From Paragordius varius (Eukaryota; Nematomorpha): a stretch of DNA of 64,000 nucleotides. Shown piece by piece: positions 23,701 through 51,839 of the stretch. Location: NCBI GenBank assembly GCA_964247055.1, contig OZ176054.1, positions 4,154,001-4,218,000 of the forward strand, in the 5' to 3' direction. Numbering within the stretch: the stretch's first letter is position 1; each line of letters starts with the position of its first letter. The notes under the pieces are model-generated. The model searched no databases and had not been told where the DNA came from. It saw only the letters and a program-made list of their open reading frames with translations. The position numbers were made by a program, and so were the translations under genes.

Positions 23701-24977
23701 AAATTTTTTTCACGAATTATAATCTCATTATGTTTGTAGGCCATATATAATTTTAGACTAATGACACGCTATATATTTTTCTCCGGATTTTAAAATATAT
23801 AATTTTAAAAAATGTGAGGGGGGGAGGTTCAAAAAAGGGCCCTAAATTCTGGGGTGTGAACGCATAGTTTCGTTAATATATATGGGATTGAAAATATAAC
23901 CAGAGAAATCAAGCGCTTTTAAAGAAAAAACCATTTAATTATTAAATAGACATTAATGTTTCAAAGCTATTAGATTGATATATGATGGCTATCTGTGACA
24001 CAAGTCACTAAGTGCGTTGGTAATAATTAGTTGACTGTATTTATAATTAAAATTAATGACATGGCCATCAATAATATAAACTCGTTTTTAACCATCTATT
24101 AATAATTTGTCAAAAGAAAATTAGATAATATATTTTTATGTCCCTGAATATCAAACTCACAGAATAAGATGTAATCATCAAATATGACGCCTTATTGTTA
24201 AAAAATAATCAATAGTTTGGTGTTTTACTTAATTAAAGAGTGAGCCATAATAATTTAGATTTATCTTATCACTATTTATGTTTCGGACAAAGTTTTTTTT
24301 CTGATACTTACTTAATTTTACTGGCGCTGGACAAAAAATAGACTCTGGCTAAAGCTTTATGCAATTATAAAAAATTATTATTTTTCAAAAACTCCAACAA
24401 TGTTATTTTCCTTCAACCTTTGCCGTTTCACCTATTTTTACAAGAAATTTTGTAATTTAAATTTAGTTGCCCATTTGACCTTTTAAAAAAAGTTACGCAA
24501 AACTCAATGTTATATCTCGCTACTTTTGATATCTGTTAAGGTTTAGATTTTTAAAAAAATGTTTGTCTAAATTTTCCAATTTCATTTGCTAAAGAAATTG
24601 TAAAACAGGTATCACATCAATTCAACGACCTTTATATAAATTTTATAATATTGGTTGTAGTAAAAATGACATGCAAAAAAGCGGAAATAATCATAATATT
24701 TAAAACAAATACCAAATTCAATGGATTAATATATTCATATTTAAATCCAAAATGCCGAATCCAAATAAATCGAAAGTATAGTTTCAATTTTAACATTTCA
24801 CTAACTGAAAATATATTACATGATAATAATTGTAATTCCAGTATACAAGTAAATTTTGACCTAATGACAGACACTCTCCCCGAAAAAAGTATTGATCAAA
24901 AATATGCTCTATATTCAATTGAAATCAAACAAGAAAACCAATTTAGATTATTTACTACCTATTCAATGTATATATGA
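20729..24977 (+). CDS. Secreted protein with three PAN/apple domains and a ZP-N domain
   Basis: Five exons (20729-20786, 20816-21050, 21097-21365, 23465-23683, 24661-24977) with compatible phases give 365 aa. Residues 1-19 (MHFIIVGFYIFCHVYPLYS) are a signal peptide. PAN1 (about 20-95) has 'LKCFDTCKENNSCIGFNHD', PAN2 (about 100-187) 'FECLEQCFSS', PAN3 (about 188-261) 'GHCKNICSNSHACIAYQY'. Residues about 262-365 look like a ZP-N module: 'VKMTCKKAEIIIIFKTN', then 'FNGLIYSYLNPKCRIQI' and a further Cys. PAN repeats followed by a ZP domain occur in apical extracellular-matrix proteins such as insect NompA. Here the stop comes where ZP-N should end; there is no ZP-C, furin site or membrane anchor, and PKG starts 84 bp further on. 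Introns are 29, 46, 2,099 and 977 nt; the third contains a LINE piece. PAN is well supported, ZP moderately. Confidence 0.78.
21900..22320 (+). pseudogene. LINE reverse transcriptase C-terminal remnant in an intron
   Basis: + strand frames read 'IFPTFLYGCEGWVLKNQ' (about 21950-22000), matching the L-Y-G-C-E-T-W block, and 'GRRRISWMNNI' followed by 'LAEVNIKTKDYNL' (about 22200-22300), matching the G-R-P-R-x-S-W ... A-x-D tail of RTE/related LINE proteins. The frame changes between blocks. It lies in the third intron of the PAN/ZP gene and is related to the piece at 8766-9450. Confidence 0.65.
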
Positions 24978-25061
24978 GATTAATAAATAATTATTTTTGA
25001 TTATATATATATATATATATATATATAATTATACTGCTGTTTATCAGTATATTAAATCAAA
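24978..25061. other. Convergent spacer with (TA)n tract
   Basis: The 84 bp between the stop codons of the PAN/ZP gene (+) and PKG (-) contain an AATAAA-like TTAATAAATAATT just after the former stop and an alternating TA run at about 25002-25027. Confidence 0.6.
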
Positions 25062-30047
<4,986 letters not shown>

Positions 30048-33000
30048 CACTTTTTATAAAGTGACACGTAATACTATATAATTCAAAAAAATTTAAATAA
30101 AAAAACCGAATATAATTTAATGTCCTTGAGCAATCTGTTAATGTAAATGAATTAATAAATGGGCGCATAGAGAGGAATATTTGCAATAAAAAAACGAATG
30201 ATATGCTAAATGACACTTTATTACCATTCTACTAATTAAAGATTTATTGGATAATAATTTAACGGGGGGTAAGTGATATATTGTATATGCTACAAACTTT
30301 GTCGCAGATTAATTTTATAAGTTGCATACTAATGATATTGAGCAAAAAATACTTTTAACGTGTAGCGGAAAAAATATATATATTTATATATGTGTATATA
30401 CTTTTTATTTTCGACAAAAATAAAAGCGTAACGTTTTAAACATATTAATAATAATAATATGTATATGTATGTAATGGTGCCTTAGGCAAGCATCATAATA
30501 TATTAATATATATTATTTTATACGATAAAAATACAAAAAAATCAAGGTAAAACTACTCTACGTTTAATTATTTCATTTTCACAAACAAACATGTAAAAAA
30601 TACACTATATACGCGTACAAAATAAATATTGATTAAATTTCTAAACGTAGAAAGAACATAGAGCTATTAATAACCAATTACGATATATGTGTAAATTAAT
30701 TTCCATTAATCCACATTTAAATTCATTACACTTAAACGTATATCGCTAGCGCCCAATTTTTGTTTAAAAGAAAAATATAAATTATTTTTTTGTCCTTTTA
30801 ATTATTTGATTACCAAAATTATATTAACCTTTTTTTGTTGCGAGAAATACTTTTGCCTCTGACAACAGTGCAAATCGATATAAAAGACAATTACCATTCA
30901 TAGGCATAAAAAATAGGGCATTTTTAATATGTTTATCCATTTAAATAATTCTTATCGGATGGGTCGTCCGGTTAGGCACAACTTATAATATGCGGCATAA
31001 TGCAGTGTATTTAGAAAAACCGATAAATTATTATCGATGATATCAGGACATGTAAAAAGCTTTAACATTCGTCTGCCCAAGGCTGACAGTGGTATTAAAT
31101 TCGGGGTTTAAACTTTGACATAGTCGCACGAAAAATTTGAATCATGGATTTAACCACAAAATAATCATGTTCTAATATATTTAGCCAGCTATGAACAATA
31201 GGTATTTATTTATAGGAAGATTATAAATATCAATGATTTATTGCAAAATCGTTATTTGATTAAATGTTGTAATTTCTGAAATATCGATGATTAGAAAAAG
31301 AAATTATTGGAAAAAATTATTTTAATTCTTAAGTATATAATTATTATTAATTTAATATTTTTGGGTGATATATGCTTCGAAAGCCCAGTAAAATTTATGG
31401 ACCATGATACAAATATCACCGTAATTAACTAAGATTGGTTATATATTTTTCTGTTTCCTCAAAGCATTAAATATATATATATATACTACGACTATATATT
31501 ATAAAATAAAAATATATTGGAGCTGAGAGGATTCAATGATATATTTATATACGTCTATATAACACTCGAAATTAAATGGAAATATTGTACCATTAACCAA
31601 TTAACCATGAGCTATATATTGGTGCTTATAATAAGTAGAAACACAAAAATCCCCTACCTTCTATTGAACACATAACTAAAATGCTATTTTCATGTAAATA
31701 TTCTCCAGTATATGGTTCTAAGTTAAAAATCTTAAATTTAATGCTATCGTTAATAAAAAGGTGTTTTAACTTACAAGGGCAAATAATTTAATATTGGTTG
31801 ATAAGTACCAAAAAATATGTAATTTTATTTTTTATTGAGAACGTACGTTTATGGTCAACAATAATAGTTTTGTTTAAGAGGGAATTTACGGATACACAAT
31901 TAATTTTAATAAGAGTAATTATACCAAAAAGTTAAGATCCTGTCTTAAATCCAGGCAGATGTTAAAAAAATAAAAAAAATCTCATCGGTGTTTACCATCT
32001 ATTTTTGTTAATGCAAATTTAAACCATTTCATCATGCGAAAGTATACATGATATATATATATATCTCTGGTAACAATAAAAAATTAAACTTTTAATTATT
32101 GTACCTAAATTTTTTCAAAAATAACTTATAGTTATTAATATTAATGCATGAGATTAAAAACCACATATTTTGTCCAAAAGCAAAGTTATACGATATAATC
32201 CCCTTCTATAAGTTTAAAACGTTTCAATAGGAAACCCTAGCCCTACTATTTCATTTAACCTAATTAACTATTATCAAAACAATATTTTTTACTTATATTT
32301 TTCAAAATATATTTATGCATTTTAGGTTAGAATTATAAAACCTCTAAACGTAAAAGCGTATTTATTTTGCCTTTTTGTGAGTTTTAAGGAATTGAAATGT
32401 AAAGTTTGAAATGATTTAGAAATGAAATTATTTAAACATACACAAAAGATTTGTCATAAAAATTTTTTGTACTATGCGGCTCTTTTTCTTTAATTTGAGG
32501 ATACGAGCAACTTATGCCTGATTTCGTCAATTGTCATAAAAAACATTTAAACTTATAAATTGTTATAAATAACAAAATCCATAAATTACATATTGAAAAA
32601 ATGAGGTTTTCAATTTTATTAGAATATTTTGTATCCTGCAAGTCTCAAAAACGAAAACCATGCGAATCCTGATATACAGTATTCCTTATAGTGGCCACTT
32701 TATTTTTAGACCCTCGGCAATACAGTAGCGCATAAGTAAAAAACCGTTTCAAATTAAACAATTCCCATCTTACAACATTGAATTTGTTTAATTAATTATG
32801 GACATACACCATATGCTATTGCATTGCTAATAGGCCAAAAATAAAATGAATTGAACATTGAGCATACTGTATTTTTTATGAATAATATATATATTCTAAA
32901 ATATTCTTTTTGTAAAATCTCTTATACAGTAAAAATAGCTATTATTTGCTGTTTCGGTTTTTAATTAGCTAAAAGGGGATTTAATGACTGTTTCTATGTA

Positions 33001-33449
33001 TGAGATTTTTCGTTTTATTAGTTAAGTATTTAATTGACCACAGCATTTTGTTCCCCAATTTTCAAACGTGTAACTAATAAAAACGAAAAATTTTATACAT
33101 GGCAACAGTTTAAATTTTAATCACTTTTAGCCAATATAAAATCAAAATGGCCAATAATAGCTCTCGATACTGTATTACTGAAAAGCAAAACAATAATGCT
33201 AATCGTAGATCCGTTAGCAAAATAGCTTCAATTCATAAAATTAAATCATTTTTTAATCATATTTAGTTATTTCATATTCACATTAATATATGAACGATTT
33301 TTATTATTCGAACGTTGTGATTTCCATATTTTAATTAATTTTAAATATTATGTTGTTAGACATAAAATAATGTTTAATCACAATTTATAACCCTTAATTT
33401 CTTTGGTTGACTACCTTATGCGATTTTTAGTTTATAATTCGAAAAGTAT

Positions 33450-33945
33450 GGGGTTAAATTTAATTTATATATTATAATCGTGATCAGTAAGCCAATGTGT
33501 GGTTTTTAAAAATCCCTGAAAATCTAGTAATGTATAAATATTTATATTTGGAAAAAAGTTGTTTTAATCAAAATTTAGTATGAACTATTGTTTTCCTGTC
33601 TGATAAAAGCTTATATTAATTGGATTTTTAAACTTTTAGAGTTCAAAATTGGGACAGCTCCAAAACACGGTTAAACTTGCTGATTTTCAAACCCAAAAAT
33701 ATCAAGTGTTTGCTCGTAAATAAAGCTTTTTAATGTTAATTATCTGCATTTTTTAACCAATACATATCTTTATGTACCTTTGTATAGGCGTAACAAATAA
33801 TTTAAAGAAAAAAATGGCGGCTAAAAAGCTTGATATGAGAATTTTATGCGCCTAAAATGCTAAAAAGCATTGGCCTAGTAATTTAAATTTGAGATATTCA
33901 ATGAAATTGCTCTGGGATATACTACCAAAATTAATCAAGTGTTAA
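33450..33945 (-). mobile_element. TTAA-type short element, copy D (inverted, diverged)
   Basis: On the minus strand the segment starts TTAACACTTGATTAATTTTG at 33945 and contains 'AGAGCAATTTCATTGAATAT' and 'CGTGTTTTGGAGCTGTCCCA', matching copies B and C in order. The left border is unclear. Confidence 0.6.
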
Positions 33946-34379
33946 ATGCGTTTTAAAAGTTTAAAAAAATAAAATTTTTTAAAATTTATCTTTTATACTG
34001 AAATGACAGGTAAATATACAGAGGATGTCCCCATATATTTGCATCATTTTTTTGGTATTAATAAAGAAATGATCATTTTTAGGCGTTGTGTTTCACACTT
34101 TCTTTCATCATTGTAATATCCAATTACAAAATGTTTTTATTTTATTAGTTCACATATATGGAATAATTGCATATTTTGCAAAGTAAATTGTTTTGTTTTT
34201 CGAAATAACTGGATATGCTTAAATGCTAATGTTAAAACGATGCATACTTTACAAATTTATGTTGTAAAATAAGCATATTTAATTATTTAATTTATATTAA
34301 AACATTAAAAAACAATAAAATCTTACCATGCCCTTCCAAAAAAAATTTAGCATGATTTTTTGACAAACAGCTGTTTTTA

Positions 34380-34467
34380 AAAATGACCGTGGTCAAAAAA
34401 TAAATAGTCAGTCCTGGTCATGACCCGGTCAATTGACCTGGTCATGGCTTGGTCATCACAACCCTAA
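34380..34467. mobile_element. Possible hAT terminus with nested palindromes
   Basis: Ends 'TGGTCATCACAACCCTAA', whose inverse begins TTAGGGTTGTGATGACCA, a common start of hAT elements. Subterminally it has GGTCATGACC (34416-34425) and GGTCAATTGACC (34427-34438), both perfect palindromes, with GGTCATG repeats around. No partner end was found. Confidence 0.45.
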
Positions 34468-34795
34468 TTATGGCTATAACATATAGAGGAATAAGGAAAC
34501 ATGGTTAATACATATGTTTTATTTTAATACAAAACATAAGAAAACCAAAACAGTTTAAGCATATTCAAATATAGAAATTTTTTTAAACTGGTTTTTATAT
34601 ATTTTTGATTTTCATAAATTTAGTTTAAATTTCTAAAAATGCGTCAAAACTAATAATATTTAAGGGTATAAAATATACATGGAGTGTAATAATTGTGAAA
34701 AGCACTTATATAACATTGATGCACAGAAATATAGAAAAAGATCCATTCAAAAAAACTTAACATTACTTTTTTATGAATAAATCTTTAGGTAAAAA

Positions 34796-34832
34796 TTAGA
34801 TAACACACACATAACATGTGTGTGTTATCTAA
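34796..34832. repeat. Perfect 17-bp palindrome with 3-nt loop
   Basis: TTAGATAACACACACAT, then AAC, then the exact inverse complement ATGTGTGTGTTATCTAA. It can form a hairpin or cruciform; function unknown. Confidence 0.95.
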
Positions 34833-35449
34833 ATAATGAAAAATAAACCGCTTTTCTGTATATATCAAATTTAGATGTGATTTAATTAAATAATTTGCTT
34901 TAATTTTAGCGTTAGAATCAATTAAATCGATATTTTGCAAAAAGGTTGCAAACAAACATGGCATCGTAGTAGTTTGATATTGAACTTTATTTTACAACTA
35001 AATTTTATTTAGATATTTTGGCTTATATTTTCATTAGGATAGAAGCTTAAACTTAAACCGTTTACTTCATAGTTTTTAATGAGAAATATAGTCTGGGCAC
35101 TATATCCTAATTTGAATCGAATTGTTAATTTTATGGTAATTATTCAAACATCTTATATTTAGCACCCATTTTTTTAAATAATTTTTTGAAAGAATATTTG
35201 ATAATATATATTTTAGCACCTTGATTTAAATTTGGGTAACCGGATATTCCATGCCATTTTTTAATTAAAATCACTCAAAAACTGCCGAAGGTGGTCTAAA
35301 TTTCATGCTCCTATCTTGAAAATTTATATAGGCAAAAATATTTAAATAAATGAATGTTTTGAGAAAAAAGTTCCAAATCAAACTACTTCGGCGCCATTAT
35401 TATTAAATTTTGGAAGAAATCTTTTTGATTCCACGGCTAAAATAACACT

Positions 35450-36846
35450 GCGTCCAAAATCAGGGTGTATATAAAAAATCTGATCAAATATATATTCCGA
35501 TAGGAAAATCTTTCAAGTTTATAATAATGCTTTTGGTCATGGCGCTAAAGAGTGATCATGTTAAGCATGGTAAAAAAGTATAAAAAACACTTTTTATATT
35601 CAATGTTCTCAAGATTTCTAGCCCATCAGAATTTAAATAAAAATTTCGTCTGCTTTAAAATTAAGGGATATTTTTTAGGTGAATAAAATCTTAAGCATTA
35701 TGGAATTCAGAAATTTTTTTTATAAAAACAGTTTTAGCAAAAAAAAAACCTGATAAAATATATTTCCTATAGGAAAATGTATCCGATGCATGGTTTTTAA
35801 TATTTTTTTACAAAGCTAAATGCCTATTCCAAAAAATGTCACTAAAATATATCATAAAAATATGAAAAGCAAAAAAATATTTTCAAAAATTTTAATTTTT
35901 AGATGTGGGTTCCTTATGTCCCAAATTTTTTCGCCCTTCCAAAATAGGATATCCTCTTAAAATAATTGTAAAAAAGCTGAGAACGCGCACTAAAAAATTT
36001 AAATATATACTAAATTTAATATTTTTTTATAAATAGCATAGCTTTTACTTAAATTTAATTTTTAGCAAAATTTTGTTAAAGCGATGTTCATAGTAATTTA
36101 GGAATAATGAATATAAACACACTTATATAATTTGATGATGCTGAACATTTCTATCACCTCAGAATTCTAATAAAAAGGTACGTTTGCTTTCTAATTTTTG
36201 GAAATTTTTGTACAAAATCCAATTTATATTTAAAAAAATTATAAAAACATTAATTATAATACTGAGGTGATAAAAATGTTCAGCATCCTCGAATTATATG
36301 CAGAGTTTTTATAATAATTAAAAGCGTGTTTAAAACGTTTTCTTGCCTAAAAAAGGATGAAGACGCTAATTAAATTTTGGAAAAATGTACATTTTGTAAA
36401 TATATTTTCAGATATCTTAGCATATATATAAAATTTATCGCGCGATCCCGGTATTTTGTGTTTGTTTCAAAAGAATCAACCCATTTTAGAAGACAAAAAT
36501 AATTTGGAACTTTCGGAGCCCACATCTAAAAATTTAATATAAAAAATATGTTTTACTTTTATATATAGTTTAATATAGTTAGTGTTTTGGAGTAAACCTT
36601 TAGTTTTATCCAAAACATAATTTATTCAATAAACTATGCACCAACTTCGCATTTTCTGATACAGAGCATTTACCACAAAAGTGTTAATAACTTTCTTAAA
36701 GCACGCGTAACCGCCTGAACCAAAAGCAATAATCTGATACATTTTTATATCAGAATATATATATACCTCAGGTTATATTTTTGTGGAAACTGTGTTATTT
36801 AATTTTGGCCGAGGTGTATTAACCTTATATGAATCGAAGAGAACAT
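35450..36846. repeat. Foldback element 1 (long imperfect palindrome)
   Basis: The centre lies near 36205. On one side 'GATGCTGAACATTTCTATCACCTCAG' (in parts at 36137-36162), on the other its inverse 'CTGAGGTGATAAAAATGTTCAGCATC' (36261-36287). Further out, 'TAGATGTGGGTTCCTTATG' (35899) pairs with 'CGGAGCCCACATCTA' (36514). The arms are several hundred bp each, without coding content, and recur at 49400-50480 and 57398-58307. This is a dispersed foldback or MITE-like family. Confidence 0.75.
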
Positions 36847-36857
36847 ATCCATATGTT

Positions 36858-37424
36858 TTAACACTTCGATTCGAATTAGTGTATCCAAATACCCCTACTA
36901 AATTTATGTTGGGATTTTTGGAGAACTGCTGAAGGAAACGGTCCCAATTTATATTTATGCTTTTATCCTAATAAAAATTATACAAATATGCCAAAGTATC
37001 TAAATATTTGTTTTAAAAAAAGTTTCGTGTCAAACCGCTTCGACGCCATTTTTATTTACAAAATTTTTGCAAAATATCGTCTTCATTTAATTTTAAGGGT
37101 AAAATCAAAGTTAATTTTTTATTTAAATTACATCTAACATTGATAGAAATAAAAAAGCAGTTTATTTCGTATTCTTTTTTAATTTTACCATTTCACCTAT
37201 GTCTCATTGACTTAATTTTTACCTCTCGGTTTTAACTTCAAATGATATCAAGTATTTTTAAATTAATTTATATTTCGGTTTATTAATGTTATATAAGTGC
37301 AAAATTTTGCCATGGTTTTGATTTCCATATTTTTTAAGAATTTAAAATTTAACAGGACTTGGGTATCCAACTGCCCCAATTTGAATCGAAGGACTAAAAT
37401 GAATGTGTTGTATCCAAGTGTTAA
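36858..37424. mobile_element. Short inverted-repeat element with TTAA ends
   Basis: Starts TTAACACTTCGATTCGAATT followed by 'AGTGTATCCAAATACCCC' and ends with 'CCCCAATTTGAATCGAAGG' and 'TGTTGTATCCAAGTGTTAA'. The ends are inverted copies and share the TTAACACTTC start with the element at 57398. It is 567 bp, non-coding, about 50 bp upstream of the PRPF8 start, so it may contribute to that promoter. Confidence 0.6.
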
Positions 37425-37476
37425 TTTATCCATGTTTATAGTTACTCTTACAATTGATCCATCTGCATAATTTTAT

Positions 37477-47710
<10,234 letters not shown>

Positions 47711-47730
47711 ATATTTTAATTGAAATAAAT
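47711..47730 (+). terminator. PRPF8 polyadenylation signal
   Basis: AATAAA at 47724-47729, 14 bases after the stop codon, implying a very short 3' UTR. Confidence 0.65.
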
Positions 47731-48776
47731 ATATTCAATAATTCTATTGCCGTTTTATTTTTTGTAATTAAAAATGTACCCCTCAGTAAATTAAGTTAAT
47801 CGATACAAATATTTAATTTATAAAATATGGTTATTAATAAACGTCTATTATACCATTTTCACTTCAAGAGTGTCCTTGAACACTTCAACTTGGTCCTTCA
47901 AAATTTTTAAATTTTAATTTAAGCATAATTTTTGCAGGTATTTTTTATTTCCTCGTTTTCTTCATTTATTATATATTTATCCATTTAGAAATAATTTTTG
48001 TTCAATACTTTTTTGTTTCAAACTAATTTTTTTCCAATTTAACAAAATTATTAACTTTTAAATATTTTCAATGAAAAATTATAAATAGTAACCCAGAAAA
48101 CTTATAAATTTTCTGATTACATTTTAAATCTTTAAGTATACAAAATAATTATAAGAAATTAATAAACATATACGGTTTCTTAATGATTAAGATATTGAGT
48201 TAGAATTTATTGTAAATAATAAAAAATAGGTTAAAAACGATAAAGTCGATGAATGATTTACGATCTGATTGATAAAAGTTAAATACAAAAAAGTCAAGGG
48301 ACCAACTAGAAATGTTCAAGTACCAACTTGAAGTGTTCAAGGACCATCATGAGTGCAAATGGTATATTTAGGATAGTTAGTTCATGACTCTTATATAACA
48401 TGCATTAAGTGTCTCGTTCCATCGCGCCTTTTTACGCTCATAAAAACATATAGGATTCTATTACATTTTTTAATTATATTTTAAAAATTTTATTAATTTT
48501 CGCAGTTTAAAAAAAAAATTAAAAACACCCAAGCAGAGTCACAACATTAACATTTTTTTCTTTTTTTGCATAAGGATTTATATTTCTACCCATTTCATAT
48601 ATACCCTATGTTTTATTTTAGACATTTTAAAATATATTTAATTTCCATTCGAGTTTTTTGCGGTCGAATGTCAGAATTGCAGAAATATAATGGGAAGACA
48701 CATATTGCTGTGTGTTGTAAATAGTGAATCAAATCATTGTAATTTTTAAACTAGAGTTATGAAAGTGAGATTAATA

Positions 48777-49304
48777 TATTATCTCCACTACCTTTTGGGG
48801 TAGTTTTATATCCTAGAGCGATTTGAAATTTCTTTATCCTAAAAAGTATATAGGCTAATTAAAAAATATAATTTCTTTAGCCTTTTAGGCGCACTGTACA
48901 AAAAATTTTTAAAAAAAGTAAAATACAAAAATCGTTATCTCAAACTCTTTTGTCGCCATTTTTTTCTATAATTTTTTTTAAATCGCTAATGGAACATCAA
49001 ATAAATTATCATGGTTAGAAAATGTATGTAATTATTTTTGAAAAGCTTTCGAGCTACATTTCATCAGCAAAAACTTGATAATAATATCAGCTGTTCGTTT
49101 CAACCGTGTTTTGGAGCTGTGCCAGACTCTAGAAGTGACAAAATTATAAAAAATATAAGCTTTATCTTATACATGAGAACAATGTTTGATAATTAAATTT
49201 TAAATAAAATACTTTTAAATTTAGTTTATTTACCAAATTGAGCTCTGAGATATAATAGTATTCCAATATGTAAAATAGGACATGAAAAGGTAATGTAGTG
49301 TTAA
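48777..49304 (+). mobile_element. TTAA-type short inverted-repeat element, copy B
   Basis: Starts with a degraded 'CTCCACTACCTTTTGGGGTA' and ends 'GAAAAGGTAATGTAGTGTTAA'. It shares 'AGAGCGATTTGAAATTTCTT', 'GTCGCCATTTTTTTCTATAA', 'AAATCGCTAATGGAACA' and 'GTTCGTTTCAACCGTGTTTT' with copies A and C in the same order. Non-coding. Confidence 0.78.
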
Positions 49305-49399
49305 ATAAAACTTTTGATTTCAAAAACATAAAAGTCTTATGGTTCCTTTAACTTCTCAAATATAAATAATATTTCATCTACATTACGTCATTTAATGTA

Positions 49400-50480
49400 T
49401 CCACGAAATTCGTTAGTCAACCAAAAAAGGACCTTTGTATTAATGAATGCAATTAATAATTTTGTATCTCAATTAAAATACTTACGAGTTAGAATTTACA
49501 CTTTTGTGCTAAGTATTCCATATCGAAAAATGTCAAAATTTGCGTACATATTTATAAATAATATTTTTTTAGTGAAAGCTAAATGCTTAATTTCACAAAA
49601 AATATCCAAAATATATTATATTTGTAATATTTTTTAAAATATTTTTTGATGTGGGCTTCGAAAGTCTCAATTTTTTACGCTCTTCTAAATGGGCTAGTTT
49701 TCTTAAACGGAAAAATACCTAAATTGCGCGAAATTTTTTTTTAATATATGCCAACTTTTGTAATGAAAAAATATTTTTTAAAAAATCCATAATAATTCAA
49801 AAATTCAATTTTAACAAAATTTTGTTAAAGCGTACGTCATACTATTAGGAACACTTTTTCTGCAAAATTCGACGATGCTAATCATTTCCATCACCTCAGA
49901 GGTTTGAATCGTTCGTCTTTAAATGTATGTTATATATAAATTGTTTTTACCAAAATTTGAAAGCAAACGAATTTTCTAATTAAAATTTAAAGGTGAAAGC
50001 AATGTACAGCATTATCAAATTATACAGAAAAAGTGTTTTTATAATATCCTTAAGTGATTTTTTCAGCTGTTTCCACGATGCCTCAAAATAGTATGAAATA
50101 CGCTTCATTTGCTAAAAATTAAATTTTTCAAAAAAGTATGCTTTTTTTAAAATATATTTTTTATGTCAAAATTTAGTATATATTTAATATTTTCTCGCGT
50201 AATCTCGGCATTTTTGCGATTAGCAGCCCATTTTAGAAGGCGAAAAATTCCGAATTTCGGAACCCACATCTAAAATTCTAATTTTTAAAATTATTTTGCT
50301 TTCATATAATTTTTAGTCATTTTTTGGAAAAGCATTTCGCTAACAACAAAATTTATTTAAAAAAATTCATTTGCCATTATTTTATATGGAGCATTTACCA
50401 AAAAATGTTAATAACTTTAAGTCACTCGTAAGGACCAAATTCAAAAGCACCATGCTGATACATATTTCTATCAAAATCTA
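49400..50480. repeat. Foldback element 2
   Basis: Arms meet near 49955: 'CACTTTTTCTGCAAAATTCG' with 'TTTCCATCACCTCAG' (49853-49908) against 'GGTGAAAGCAATGTACAGCA' and 'CAGAAAAAGTGTTTTTATAA' (49992-50043). Outer blocks 'GATGTGGGCTTCGAAAGTC' (49650) and 'TTCGGAACCCACATC' (50257) pair likewise. Same family as 35450-36846. Confidence 0.7.
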
Positions 50481-51839
50481 ATATTTCATCGGGATACTTT
50501 ATATATACCCGGATTTTGAATTTACGTAGTAGTTTTACCGTAATTAATACTGGCTCTGTAATTTCGGAAACTCTGAACCAATAAACGAATCAAAACAAAA
50601 AATTATCATATTTATTATTATAAAATGATATGCCAACTGTGTCGCATCGCTGTAACATTGTTCATAGTGAATGGATAATATTTTTACTTAAATAAACATA
50701 AGATCTATAGTTGTAAACATGATTTTTTTATCCATTGCCTATTTTATAAAGGGTAGGGCGCTACCGAGCGGCTAATAAAAAAGCGCTAAACTATTTTTTT
50801 TACTGAAAACAGATGAAATCTTTATTGAATCGATATGGTCTCAAAAGTTTTACAAAAATATGCTTCAAAGCCACATTATTTTGTATGGTGGCGTTTTTAA
50901 CAAAAACGGGGTTTCCCAGATTTTAATTTAAAAAATGGTGAAAAAATTTACCTTACGACTGAAATTCAAAATCATTAATGATTTTACATTGTCTCATAGC
51001 GTCGACGATGAATGAAATTAGCGATTCGGGGGAGAGGCAAAATACAAAAGCTAATTCAAAAAAAATGGCAAAAATTCTATTGGATCGGATAGCGCCTTCA
51101 CATCTTTCAAAAAATTGTCTAAAAACCCTTATTTCAACACGAAATGTGGCTTAACTAGGGGGCTAATTTAAAAAGTAACCCGATTATGTTCTCACGTTTA
51201 TAAATGAATGGATATTTTATTTACGATATGAATGGACCCAAAATTTTTAGGTAATTTGTCAAGCCACCTATCTAGGTAATATATAGATTTCAATTTATTT
51301 GCCCTTTTGCTTGTTTTTAATTACTAATCAACTTATTTTTTTGCAAATCTGCATATTATAATTGTGTACATATTTGACCTTATATTTTATTCTTTTTACC
51401 GCAATTTCTTTATTGTTTAAAATCATAAAAATTTATTTTGCTGTTTATTATTTAATATATATAAATTACTAGTATTTTATACTGGTAATTATCTATAGGT
51501 TGATTATTATGAGGCATGTGAAGAGGGGTTATTTTTTACACATAATTTTATATTAAATATTTAATATGGGTATTATTAAATAAACTCTTGAGAATAATAT
51601 GCCAAACTAATTAAATGAAATTTGAAATTCCCAATTTTAAAATTTGTTAAACCATATTAGTTTGATATTCATTTTATATCAGGGTATATATTACTTGCAA
51701 CTAATTCGTCAAATGATATTTGATATTGAATAATTTTTAACATTATTATATATTATGAAATAAAGTAATAAAATATTCTATAATTAATAAATTTATCATA
51801 GTTATCTTAACACTATCTTTTTATTTTTTGCAGACGATT

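Larger units (their letters stand above)
30048..37476. other. 7.4-kb gene-free region between PKG and PRPF8
   Basis: No conserved protein is visible on either strand; short frames are random. It contains several repeats listed separately: an inverted TTAA-element copy, a hAT-like terminus, a perfect palindrome and two foldback-type elements. PKG and PRPF8 are divergent, so both promoters must lie in this interval. Confidence 0.5.

Noticed and set aside
21366-25061. A ZP-C domain and membrane anchor for the PAN/ZP gene
   Set aside because: No such sequence is found in the intron or in the 84 bp before PKG; the protein appears to end at 24977.
30048-30050. GTG at 30050 as the PKG start
   Set aside because: The adjacent ATG at 30047 gives the expected MGNG myristoylation start.
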